This document shows positions 56,766 through 63,612 of a DNA stretch of 64,000 nucleotides, in pieces. The notes below the pieces were generated by a model. That model was not told where the DNA came from and ran no database searches. It saw only the letters and a program-made list of their open reading frames with translations. The position numbers and the translations under genes were made by a program. Each line of letters opens with the position of its first letter. Positions within the stretch are counted from its first letter, which is position 1. Source of the DNA: Selenomonas sputigena. GTDB lineage: Bacteria; Bacillota; Negativicutes; Selenomonadales; Selenomonadaceae. Location: the NCBI RefSeq assembly GCF_026015965.1, contig NZ_CP110383.1, positions 591,808-655,807 of the forward strand. Direction: 5' to 3'.

Positions 56766-57035
56766 ATATCTTATCTGAAAATGTTCTTTCAAAGCTTCTT
56801 TTACTTTCTTTCGTTCAAATGGGCCATATCCATAGTGTTCATTTAAAAAAGCTAAAACTATATCGTAATGCTTCTTGTTTATTTCTGGTGAAATATAGTC
56901 AAACTTAAACTCTGCGCCAGTGTATTCGGCTTTTAGGTGTGAAACGGAACCAGCAAGCATACAGTCAAAAAAGATAGTGTGCGGATGCTTCTTTTCAAAA
57001 TGAAAATCCGTCAATATGAGTGCATGTGTTGTCAT
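56763..57035 (-). CDS. Small hypothetical prophage protein
   Basis: I do not recognise it. The 90-residue protein (MTTHALILTDFHFEKKHPHT...) is soluble, mixed alpha/beta, with a basic C-terminal helix. AGGAGAATG precedes the start. It lies in the lysogeny side of the prophage with int and the repressor. Confidence 0.6.
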   Translation of the reverse strand: MTTHALILTDFHFEKKHPHTIFFDCMLAGSVSHLKAEYTGAEFKFDYISPEINKKHYDIVLAFLNEHYGYGPFERKKVKEALKEHFQIRY

Positions 57036-57080
57036 TGTTACATTCTCCTATCTAACATTATATATGTGGCGGTAATACCA

Positions 57081-57119
57081 CTAGAAGGGAATATCGTCGT
57101 CTGTCAGGAGTGCATAGTT
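57081..57119 (-). pseudogene. Orphan DDDIPF tail, remnant of a recombination gene
   Basis: One minus-strand frame ends NYALLTDDDIPF and a stop, the acidic tip typical of SSB and here also of the ERF protein at 62363 (YAAMTLDDGIPF). There is no gene body upstream. Read as a scar of a recombined early region. Confidence 0.5.
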
Positions 57120-57305
57120 ATAACAAAAAAAGACCTCCGCTAAAGCAGAAGCCTTTTTTGTGTTACGCCGTAACATTTCGGTATTATTTGGGAGTCAAGC
57201 CCAATCTATACACATATATTACACGGCTTTTAGTAACATGTCAAGGCTTTCTACTTCTGGCACTCCCTCTGGCACGCCTGCTGATGTCGAAGAGAGCGCT
57301 CGATC

Positions 57306-58016
57306 CTATTTTGCGTTCTTCCAGTCAGGGCCTTGTTTGGTGTGCATTCCCGCAGTGATGTATTGATCGTAAAGCCATTTAGAGCGGTCGCCTACGTATT
57401 GCGCAGGTGCGACCCCGATCGAGATGTTATACGTATCAAATAGACTACCGTAGGAATCTTTTGTTGGCATGGTAAATGAGCTGTCGTGGATAACGACATT
57501 GGAGGAGTATCGTCTTATCAGTGTGTCCGCCATATCGAGTGCGGCTTTTTTGTTGGTCGCTGGATTCACAACAAGAGCCATCGTGACTTCCTTTTTGTCA
57601 TGATCCACCTTGATAGAGAGGTCTTTTACCAGTGGGTAGTTTTGTGGATTCTTGAATTCGGCTATTGTGTCCCCTACTGCTTGATTTATCGCAGAGGTGG
57701 CCTTTTCCTTGGCTTTTGCTGCCTGTTCAGCCTGTGCTTTCTTTTCGGCTTCTGCTTGTTTATTTGAGGGAGTCTGTGCTTCGGTTTTCGTATTGTTTAC
57801 AACGTGTTGTTCACTAGTAGTAGGGTAGGATACGTTATTTGATTTGGTTATGGTAAGAAGGATTGCAAATATGATTGTTGCAATAAGATAGATGACAGAG
57901 ATCTTTTTTCGCTTCCACTCAGGTTTTTTTCCAAATGTTCCCCATGCAGGGTTCACTAGGGATATGAGTAGCATAATCAAACACACGAGATAAACCGCAT
58001 AAAAGAAATTATGCAT
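57306..58016 (-). CDS. Prophage membrane protein with coiled coil
   Basis: I do not recognise a family. The start at 58016 follows AAAGGATG. The 236-residue protein has two N-terminal membrane segments (about 3-22 and 40-56), an Ala/Lys/Glu-rich coiled coil (about 80-115) and a C-terminal globular domain (NPQNYPLVKDLSIKVDHDKK...). It lies next to the repressor on the lysogenic strand, where superinfection-exclusion or other lysogenic-conversion genes are often found; this role is only an inference. Confidence 0.65.
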   Translation of the reverse strand: MHNFFYAVYLVCLIMLLISLVNPAWGTFGKKPEWKRKKISVIYLIATIIFAILLTITKSNNVSYPTTSEQHVVNNTKTEAQTPSNKQAEAEKKAQAEQAAKAKEKATSAINQAVGDTIAEFKNPQNYPLVKDLSIKVDHDKKEVTMALVVNPATNKKAALDMADTLIRRYSSNVVIHDSSFTMPTKDSYGSLFDTYNISIGVAPAQYVGDRSKWLYDQYITAGMHTKQGPDWKNAK

Positions 58017-58042
58017 AAAAATCATCCTTTCCAATATTAATA

Positions 58043-58723
58043 TTACAACGTCACATTATACATAACGACCTTACCGACGAGCTGCAAGTCCTCGCAGTTG
58101 TCGTAGCTGAAAACGATGTCACGATAGGACATATCGCTGCTGTCAGGGCGGAAGATGAACTCTTGGCGCTCTTTGTCGTTGAAAAATCGTTTGACCGTGT
58201 AATCGCCGTTATTGCTGACGACCACAATATCGCCATTCTTAATTTGCGGCAGCTCGATTTTTGTGAGCACGGCAATGATTGCGCCGTTACGGATGACGTT
58301 GTTCATGCTCTCTCCGTTGACGGGCATAAGAATGATGTTTTTGTTACGTGCGTACCGCCCGAGCATACAATCGGGAACGGTCACGAGCGGCAGATCGGTC
58401 AGTCCTTCGATGGTAGTGAGACTTCCTGCAGCGACCGAGGCAGGCACATAACGATAGGCGGAGGAGGGGAGAGCTGCTGGTTCTTCTGCTGGAGTGTCTT
58501 CCAGAAAATAGCTTTTCCCTACATCAAAGTAATCGGCTATCTGCTGGATAAGTCCCATTGTTCGCGGCATAGATTTTCCCAACACCCATTTTCCTACGGT
58601 ACTTTCGGAAACATTGAGGATTTTTGCTAATTCATTTTGATTTAAATCGTGCTCTTTAAGCATTTTTCTAAGGCGTTCGCTAAATAGATCACGCGCTTTT
58701 AGCGTCTTGTCAGATAGAGACAT
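58043..58723 (-). CDS. CI-like phage repressor, HTH and S24 peptidase
   Basis: Maintains lysogeny. The 226-residue protein has an XRE HTH (LNQNELAKILNVSESTVGKW, about 28-47) and a LexA-like S24 domain with the cleavage bond A99-G100 in VAAGSL, the Ser nucleophile S139 in NGESMNN and the Lys K178 in YTVKRF, so RecA-stimulated self-cleavage on DNA damage is expected. Its promoter faces the early promoter across the operator region. Confidence 0.92.
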   Translation of the reverse strand: MSLSDKTLKARDLFSERLRKMLKEHDLNQNELAKILNVSESTVGKWVLGKSMPRTMGLIQQIADYFDVGKSYFLEDTPAEEPAALPSSAYRYVPASVAAGSLTTIEGLTDLPLVTVPDCMLGRYARNKNIILMPVNGESMNNVIRNGAIIAVLTKIELPQIKNGDIVVVSNNGDYTVKRFFNDKERQEFIFRPDSSDMSYRDIVFSYDNCEDLQLVGKVVMYNVTL

Positions 58724-58746
58724 CGCTTGTACACCTCCATAGCCTA

Positions 58747-58775
58747 AGTATAGAATAAAATTCTAGTTTTTGCAA
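58747..58775 (-). promoter_or_regulatory. Repressor promoter with operator O1
   Basis: On the minus strand TTGCAA (58775-58770), a 17-base spacer and TATACT (58752-58747). Operator O1, TAGAATAAAATTCTA (58751-58765), fills the spacer and touches the -10 box. Confidence 0.8.
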
Positions 58776-58804
58776 TATAAATATAGAAATGTAGAAAAAT
58801 ATTC

Positions 58805-58833
58805 TTGACACTAGAATCTAATTCTATTATACT
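58805..58833 (+). promoter_or_regulatory. Early (lytic) promoter with operator O2
   Basis: A perfect TTGACA (58805-58810), a 17-base spacer and TATACT (58828-58833). Operator O2, TAGAATCTAATTCTA (58812-58826), fills the spacer exactly. Confidence 0.88.
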
Positions 58834-58861
58834 GATATCAGAAAAGAAACGGGAGGTGATT

Positions 58862-59062
58862 ATGTTGTTCCCCAAGATATCCCTGAAAGCAGCTCGTGTA
58901 AACGCGAATCTCACGTTGTTGGAGGCTGCAAAGCTTTTGGGAGTGGGAAAAGACACTCTTATAAAGTGGGAACGTAATCCAGATCGCGTTCAACCACGTT
59001 ATCAAAAACGCATATCTAAGGTGTATGAAATGCCTATTGATGTGATTTTTTTTGGGATCTGA
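58862..59062 (+). CDS. Cro-like HTH protein
   Basis: The 66-residue protein is a small XRE-type HTH protein (TLLEAAKLLGVGKDTLIKWE) with a short beta tail (MPIDVIFFGI), the first gene under the early promoter, as Cro is. GGGAGGTGATT precedes the ATG at 58862. It would bind the same operators as the repressor. Confidence 0.82.
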   Translation: MLFPKISLKAARVNANLTLLEAAKLLGVGKDTLIKWERNPDRVQPRYQKRISKVYEMPIDVIFFGI

Positions 59063-59063
59063 C

Positions 59064-59078
59064 TAGAATCTAATTCTA
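59064..59078. promoter_or_regulatory. Operator O3 after the cro-like gene
   Basis: TAGAATCTAATTCTA is identical to O2 and lies directly after the stop of the cro-like gene, 238 bases from the O2 end. Confidence 0.8.
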
Positions 59079-59132
59079 TACGCTGATCCTCGCGATCCAG
59101 CGGGGCGGCGTAGAGAGGGGGAGGGATGCGGC

Positions 59133-59339
59133 GTGCAGGTAGATGTCGATCTTTTGCGGAGAACGCTGAAGTTTCACGGACTGACGAATGAGATTGCAGG
59201 CAAAGCGCTCGGTGTATCACGAGATGCCTTCCAGCGAAGGCTTCGCGAAAGGTCGTTCCGCATTGATGAGATTCATATGCTCATGCGAACGGTACCACTC
59301 ACAAAAGACGAGGTGTGGCAAATTTTCTTCAGCGAATGA
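59133..59339 (+). CDS. Small HTH protein, early prophage gene
   Basis: A 68-residue DNA-binding-type protein (LTNEIAGKALGVSRDAFQRRL as HTH). GTG at 59133 follows GAGGGGGAGGG at some distance. Similar DUF739-like proteins occur just after cro in Firmicute phages. Function unknown beyond likely DNA binding. Confidence 0.65.
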   Translation: MQVDVDLLRRTLKFHGLTNEIAGKALGVSRDAFQRRLRERSFRIDEIHMLMRTVPLTKDEVWQIFFSE

Positions 59340-59340
59340 A

Positions 59341-59368
59341 AAAGGTAGAGTGCGGTCACACTCTACCT
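59341..59368 (-). terminator. Terminator of the minus-strand small gene
   Basis: AGGTAGAGTG and CACTCTACCT pair around a 6-base loop; on the minus strand TTTTTC follows at once. Confidence 0.75.
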
Positions 59369-59388
59369 CTTGGAAATCTTATGGCAGG

Positions 59389-59535
59389 TTACTTCTTGCC
59401 GCGCGCGGGGCGCTGTGAAAGTGCACTTCCTGCAGCGGTCTTAGATGCCTTGCTGGTGCGTCCGTCGCGCAACACCTTGGACGCTACACTTGCCGCGCGA
59501 GCAGAGGTTACCTTGCTACTATTCGACTTTGCCAT
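59389..59535 (-). CDS. Small basic Ser/Ala/Lys-rich protein, 48 residues
   Basis: On the minus strand a perfect AAGGAGGTGAATCTGC precedes an ATG that opens MAKSNSSKVTSARAASVASK and continues with KVLRDGRTSKASKTAAGSAL to RGKK. It is very basic and probably disordered. It has its own terminator and runs against the early genes. I do not recognise a function; nucleic-acid binding is plausible from composition. Confidence 0.7.
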   Translation of the reverse strand: MAKSNSSKVTSARAASVASKVLRDGRTSKASKTAAGSALSQRPARGKK

Positions 59536-59643
59536 GCAGATTCACCTCCTTTATTTAGTATCTATGCAAATTATACTACATATTGTATTGGAAATCAAAT
59601 ATAGATACTAAATATAGGGAATAGAAAAGGAGAGATTTACACC

Positions 59644-59838
59644 ATGAAAACTTACTACTGTGTTACATCATCTGTTGACGACCGTGGCCGCATGACGGCA
59701 GCGGTTACGGAATCCATGGAGGCGGAGCAGATGCCCAAAAACACCTGCACGTCGACGCGGCGCAAGGACATCTACAAGGACTGGTTTGAAAGCCGCAAAG
59801 AGGCAGAGGATTTCGCCACTGAAGCTCGGAGCGCATAA
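59644..59838 (+). CDS. Small hypothetical prophage protein
   Basis: A 64-residue soluble protein (MKTYYCVTSSVDDRGRMTAA...) with a charged C-terminal helix ending in FATEARSA. AAAGGAGAG precedes the start. I do not recognise it. The 59839-60058 gap holds a CGCCCTGCA/TGCAGGGCG inverted repeat (from about 59904 to 59960) and no clear gene. Confidence 0.6.
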   Translation: MKTYYCVTSSVDDRGRMTAAVTESMEAEQMPKNTCTSTRRKDIYKDWFESRKEAEDFATEARSA

Positions 59839-60058
59839 CAGCCGAAACGCCCGCAAGGGCGTCCGCGGGAGATTGCCTACCCGCGCTGATGAGGCAGGCA
59901 GAAGCGCCCTGCATAGATGCACGCGGACGCATGGGACGTTAGTCAAAACCGTGCAGGGCGTATTCCTGTAAATTTTATGGAGGTGATACTGCAACAATAA
60001 ATCGTCGGACGGCTGAGCGTTGTGTGAGGCTAAATCAACGGATCGGAGGTGCAGGGAT

Positions 60059-60370
60059 ATGGAGATCGCAGCGATGGAATGTGTCATCGCCAGTGCGATC
60101 GAGCGTGCGGCAAGAGCAATGACCGTGGTGCGGGAGCGTCAAACACCAGACGAACTCCTGACGGTGATCGAGGTCGCCAAGGTGCTCGGCGTCGGCAAGA
60201 ATTACGCAAATATGCTGGTTCAGTCCGGTATCATCCGAGGGATCAAGCTCAACGGCATGAAGGTTCGCCGGCGGGAGCTTGAGCGCTGGATGGAAGAGAT
60301 GGAGGGGATGGATCTGGAAGATCCTCGGAATCCGGTTCCCATCGAACGAGAGGAGAGACGTGTGGTATGA
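60059..60370 (+). CDS. Excisionase-type HTH protein
   Basis: The 103-residue protein has a MerR-like HTH_17 motif, LLTVIEVAKVLGVGKNYANM then GIIRGIKLNGMKVRRRELERW, as in Xis and related DNA-binding adaptors. It could be the excisionase or an early regulator. CGGAGGTG precedes the ATG. It overlaps the next gene by 4 bases. Confidence 0.78.
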   Translation: MEIAAMECVIASAIERAARAMTVVRERQTPDELLTVIEVAKVLGVGKNYANMLVQSGIIRGIKLNGMKVRRRELERWMEEMEGMDLEDPRNPVPIEREERRVV

Positions 60371-60735
60371 GAATATACTTGGCGCATCCGTACACAGGCG
60401 ACGAGGAGAAGAACCGCGAACGTGCGCTGCGGGCGGAGGAGCTGCTGCGCAAAGCAACGCCGCAGACGGCGTTTTACAATCCCGCCGGCAGGCTGTCCGA
60501 CTCGAAACAGTTTGCAGCGATGTCCTACGCCGGCATCATGGCGCACTGCCTGGGCGAACTCACACGATGCGACGGTATCGTGCTTTGTGGCGACTGGGCA
60601 AAGAGCACGGGCTGCCGCATCGAAGCACAGGTGGCACAACGGTTGAGCTTACCGCGCTGGTACGGAGTGGATGCCTACATCAAGATGTGGATGCGCGTCG
60701 AGATCGAGGCGCAGTTCGAGGAGGTAGTCTTATGA
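60367..60735 (+). CDS. DUF4406-type nucleoside deoxyribosyltransferase-like protein
   Basis: The 122-residue protein has MRIYLAHPYTGDEEKN, YNPAGRLSDSK, CDGIVLCGDWAKSTGCRIE and AQVAQRLSLP, the DUF4406 pattern related to nucleoside 2-deoxyribosyltransferases. A role in nucleotide metabolism is suggested but not shown. It starts as ATGA on the previous stop. Confidence 0.82.
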   Translation: MRIYLAHPYTGDEEKNRERALRAEELLRKATPQTAFYNPAGRLSDSKQFAAMSYAGIMAHCLGELTRCDGIVLCGDWAKSTGCRIEAQVAQRLSLPRWYGVDAYIKMWMRVEIEAQFEEVVL

Positions 60736-60863
60736 CAGAGACAACACGCATGCAGGAGCTTATCGAGATCTTTTGTGACGCCGATCGACGTCGGGGACTC
60801 ACAGCGGAGGAGATCGAGCAGTATTGCCCAACCGTCGACGCCGCTGTTGATGCGGTGGGGTGA
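60732..60863 (+). CDS. 43-residue hypothetical protein
   Basis: The frame gives MTETTRMQELIEIFCDADRR, then RGLTAEEIEQYCPTVD and a short tail. It overlaps the previous stop as ATGA and the next gene starts 6 bases after its own stop, so it looks coupled and real. An acidic helical protein, no recognised family. Confidence 0.6.
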   Translation: MTETTRMQELIEIFCDADRRRGLTAEEIEQYCPTVDAAVDAVG

Positions 60864-60869
60864 TGGGCG

Positions 60870-61412
60870 ATGAGCCAAGAATCCAAACGCGAGTACGCAC
60901 GAGAAACGTACCACTGGCGCAAAGAGCACGGTGTTTGCGTGAAATGCGGCAAAGAAGATGCTGAACCAGGAAAGACACTCTGCGCGGAGTGCGCGGAAAA
61001 GCAGAGTGTGCACAACAAGAGATACTGGGGCTCACTGGACGCGGAGAAACGGCAGAAAATCATACGGCAGACACGAGAACGGAGTCGCGCGCAAAGGGAG
61101 CAGCGCAAGAACCTAGGGCTGTGCGTAATCTGTGGAAAGAAAGCAGCAAAAGGAAAGGCGCACTGCATAGAATGCCTGCTCAAGGAAAGGCGCAGAAACT
61201 TTGAGCGGTACAACACAAGGCGCGTGAAGACGGATTTCTCCGAGGGGCTTTGCTGCTGCTGTAACGAGCCCGCCCTGCCCGATAAAAAGTTCTGCAAAAA
61301 GCACTACGACATTGCACAACGTCGAGCAGAAAAGGCACGGAAAAGCCAAGACATTACAAAACACACGTGGAAGCAAGACAATCGCTTGATTTTCATCAAA
61401 CAAAAGAAATAG
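60870..61412 (+). CDS. Triple zinc-ribbon phage protein
   Basis: The 180-residue, very basic protein has three Cys clusters: CVKCGKEDAEPGKTLCAEC, CVICGKKAAKGKAHCIEC and CCCCNEPALPDKKFCKKH, each likely to bind zinc, separated by charged helices. Nucleic-acid binding is likely. No family name is certain. Confidence 0.75.
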   Translation: MSQESKREYARETYHWRKEHGVCVKCGKEDAEPGKTLCAECAEKQSVHNKRYWGSLDAEKRQKIIRQTRERSRAQREQRKNLGLCVICGKKAAKGKAHCIECLLKERRRNFERYNTRRVKTDFSEGLCCCCNEPALPDKKFCKKHYDIAQRRAEKARKSQDITKHTWKQDNRLIFIKQKK

Positions 61413-61500
61413 CCTGCACCGCAAGGGACGCGATACAGGCTGCTCCATTGGAGACCTACAGATTACACCTCCAATGTAGCAAATCAGGGAGGTTATGTCA

Positions 61501-61848
61501 ATGACGAATTGTGAGAAGTTGTATACGTATTATGCAGAGCATCCGAAGGCGACGACGGATGAGGTTATGACGGCGCTGGATTGGGAGCGCCGTCAGGTGA
61601 CTCGGTACAAGCATCGGCTCAAGGCGCGCGGCTTCATTGATGTGGATCCCGTCGACGGGGTGCGGGCGCTGCGTCCCTACCGCAAGGAGGAGGACAGCGA
61701 TCCGATCCACGAGTACAAGCAGGATGCGTATCGGCAGGCAGCCGATGCCTGCCTCGATCGGATGCACGCGCTGGAGACGACGATTCCGCAGATGATCGAG
61801 CTTATCCGCGAGCTTCGGATGATCTTGAAAGAGATCACCGCAATATAG
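61501..61848 (+). CDS. Small phage protein with winged-helix-like region
   Basis: The 115-residue protein has a possible HTH (KATTDEVMTALDWERRQVTR, then HRLKARGFIDVD) followed by a charged linker and a C-terminal helix (MHALETTIPQMIELIREL). ATG at 61501 is 8 bases after GGGAGG; the ATG at 61495 is too close. Role unknown. Confidence 0.7.
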   Translation: MTNCEKLYTYYAEHPKATTDEVMTALDWERRQVTRYKHRLKARGFIDVDPVDGVRALRPYRKEEDSDPIHEYKQDAYRQAADACLDRMHALETTIPQMIELIRELRMILKEITAI

Positions 61849-61859
61849 GGAGGTACAGC

Positions 61860-62366
61860 ATGGCAAAACAGACACTTTTCGATTTGTCGAGCGGGTTCAA
61901 CAACATTCTCGACCTTGCGCTCGACGACACGATGGATCTCAACGTCTTGGAGGATGGCTTGCAGACGATCGAGGCGGAGCTGACAGTCAAGTGCCAGAAC
62001 GGCATCGGGCTGATCCGCCACCTTGAGGCGCTGCACGCGGGCATGAAGGCGGAGGCGACGCGACTCACCGCGCAGGCGCGGTTTTTGAAGAACCGCATCG
62101 ATTCTATCAAGATGTGGTACGCGAAGAATCTTGACGCGATGGGCAAGAGCAAGGTCGCGACGGAGTTCGGCACGATGCGCGTGCAGAACAATCCGCACTC
62201 CTATCCGCACGAACTCTGGCAGCGCGACAAGATACCCCCAAAGTATTTCGACGTGGTGCCGGAGCACTTGGAGTTGAACATCGACCGCGTGAAGGATGAC
62301 CTCAAGGCGAATGTTGAAGTGCCGGGCGCATGGCGTACGCAGACGAGGGGGCTGAGAATCCAGTGA
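61860..62366 (+). CDS. Gp157-family phage protein
   Basis: The 168-residue protein fits the siphovirus Gp157 family: an N-terminal helical coiled-coil part (LEALHAGMKAEATRLTAQARFLKNRID) and a short C-terminal domain with PPKYFDVVPEHLELNIDRVK-like sequence. Gp157 genes lie beside ssb and annealase genes; a role in recombination or resistance has been proposed for relatives. The TGA overlaps the next start. Confidence 0.82.
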   Translation: MAKQTLFDLSSGFNNILDLALDDTMDLNVLEDGLQTIEAELTVKCQNGIGLIRHLEALHAGMKAEATRLTAQARFLKNRIDSIKMWYAKNLDAMGKSKVATEFGTMRVQNNPHSYPHELWQRDKIPPKYFDVVPEHLELNIDRVKDDLKANVEVPGAWRTQTRGLRIQ

Positions 62367-63040
62367 ACATCTATGAGAAGCTGCAGGCGGTGCGCGTGGA
62401 GCTGGCAAAGCAAGGCATCAAGAAGGGCAAAAAGAACACCTATGCAGGCTACAGCTACTATGAGCTTGCGGACTTTCTGCCGCAGATTCAGGAGCTTTGC
62501 CAAAAGCACAAGGTGACGCCAATTTTCACCGTGTCAAGTGACGGGACGTCGGCATTGCTGATAATCCAAGATACAGAGAAGCAGGATGCGAGCTTGGAGT
62601 TTTCCATTCCGATGAGTCAGGCGCAGCTCAAGGCGTGTCATCCGGTTCAAAACCTCGGTGCGGTACTGACGTACGAGCGCCGCTATCTCTATATGATCGC
62701 CTTCGAGCTTGTCGAGGCCGACGTATTGGAGGCGACAACAGGCGATCCGAAGCAGGCAGTGCAGCAGGCCGCGCCCAAAGGGCAGGAGACGCGGAGTTTC
62801 GTTGTGAACACGGACGCCGACCCAAAGACGGAGCTTGAGCGGCTCTGGGCGTTCGTCGGCTGGGATACGAGCGGCATAGAGGAATATATCAACAGTTATG
62901 CCGCCCGCAACAAGCGCCCGGCTAATTCCCTGCTCTACGAGAGGATTCTGCATGAGCAGGTTGCCTATATCAAGAGCGAGGCGGAAAAGGGAAATCCGCA
63001 GTATGCAGCAATGACACTTGATGATGGAATACCTTTTTGA
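62363..63040 (+). CDS. ERF-type single-strand annealing protein with SSB-like acidic tail
   Basis: Phage recombination protein that anneals single strands. The 225-residue protein has the ERF core (VNIYEKLQAVRVELAKQGIK, YAGYSYYELADFLP, HPVQNLGAVLTYERRYLYM) and a separate C-terminal helical domain. The last residues are YAAMTLDDGIPF, matching the acidic DDxIPF tip by which SSB recruits partner proteins. The start is GTG at 62363, sharing GTGA with the previous stop. Confidence 0.85.
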   Translation: MNIYEKLQAVRVELAKQGIKKGKKNTYAGYSYYELADFLPQIQELCQKHKVTPIFTVSSDGTSALLIIQDTEKQDASLEFSIPMSQAQLKACHPVQNLGAVLTYERRYLYMIAFELVEADVLEATTGDPKQAVQQAAPKGQETRSFVVNTDADPKTELERLWAFVGWDTSGIEEYINSYAARNKRPANSLLYERILHEQVAYIKSEAEKGNPQYAAMTLDDGIPF

Positions 63041-63052
63041 GGAGGATGTAAA

Positions 63053-63601
63053 ATGAATGTTTCTTTTTTCGGCAGATTGACGCGCGATGCGGAGATCAAG
63101 ACAGGCAAGAGCGGTGCGAACTTCACGGCATTTACCGTGGCGACGAATGTGCGCGCCAAGGGAAATGACGGCAAGGCGAAGGCGGTCTTCGTCGATGTGA
63201 CGGCGTTCGGCAAGACGGGCGAGACGATCTGCCAGTATTTCCATAAGGGCAGCCGCATCGTCGTCCATGGCGAGGTGCAGGACATCTCGGCATGGCAGGG
63301 CAAGAACGACGGCAGTCTGCACGCGAATGTCAATGTGACGCTGAACGGCTTTGATTTTGTCGATACGCAGGCGGAGAGCCAGCAGCAGGCGCAGGGGAGT
63401 TATGCGCCGCCACAGCAGGCAGCGCCGCCTCAGCAGGGCGGCTATGCGTATCAGCCGCCCACGGCACCCGCAGGGTATGCCGGGCAGGCACCGCAGGCGC
63501 CGCCTCCTGCACAGGCACAGGCTGCAGCACCTTGGGGCGCACCTCCTGCAGCTGCCGCGATGCCGCCCGCTGCGCCACAGTATCAGTCGGTACCGTATTG
63601 A
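63053..63601 (+). CDS. ssb: Single-stranded DNA-binding protein lacking the acidic tip
   Basis: The 182-residue protein has an OB-fold domain (about 1-105: MNVSFFGRLTRDAEIKTGKSGANF-like start, FVDVTAFGKTGETICQYFHKGSRIVVHGEV) and a Gln/Pro/Ala-rich tail. It ends PQYQSVPY, without the usual acidic DDDIPF. It is therefore a phage SSB that may not bind host partners the normal way. AGGAGG precedes the ATG, 12 bases after the ERF stop. Confidence 0.9.
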   Translation: MNVSFFGRLTRDAEIKTGKSGANFTAFTVATNVRAKGNDGKAKAVFVDVTAFGKTGETICQYFHKGSRIVVHGEVQDISAWQGKNDGSLHANVNVTLNGFDFVDTQAESQQQAQGSYAPPQQAAPPQQGGYAYQPPTAPAGYAGQAPQAPPPAQAQAAAPWGAPPAAAAMPPAAPQYQSVPY

Positions 63602-63612
63602 GGTGAGTCGCA

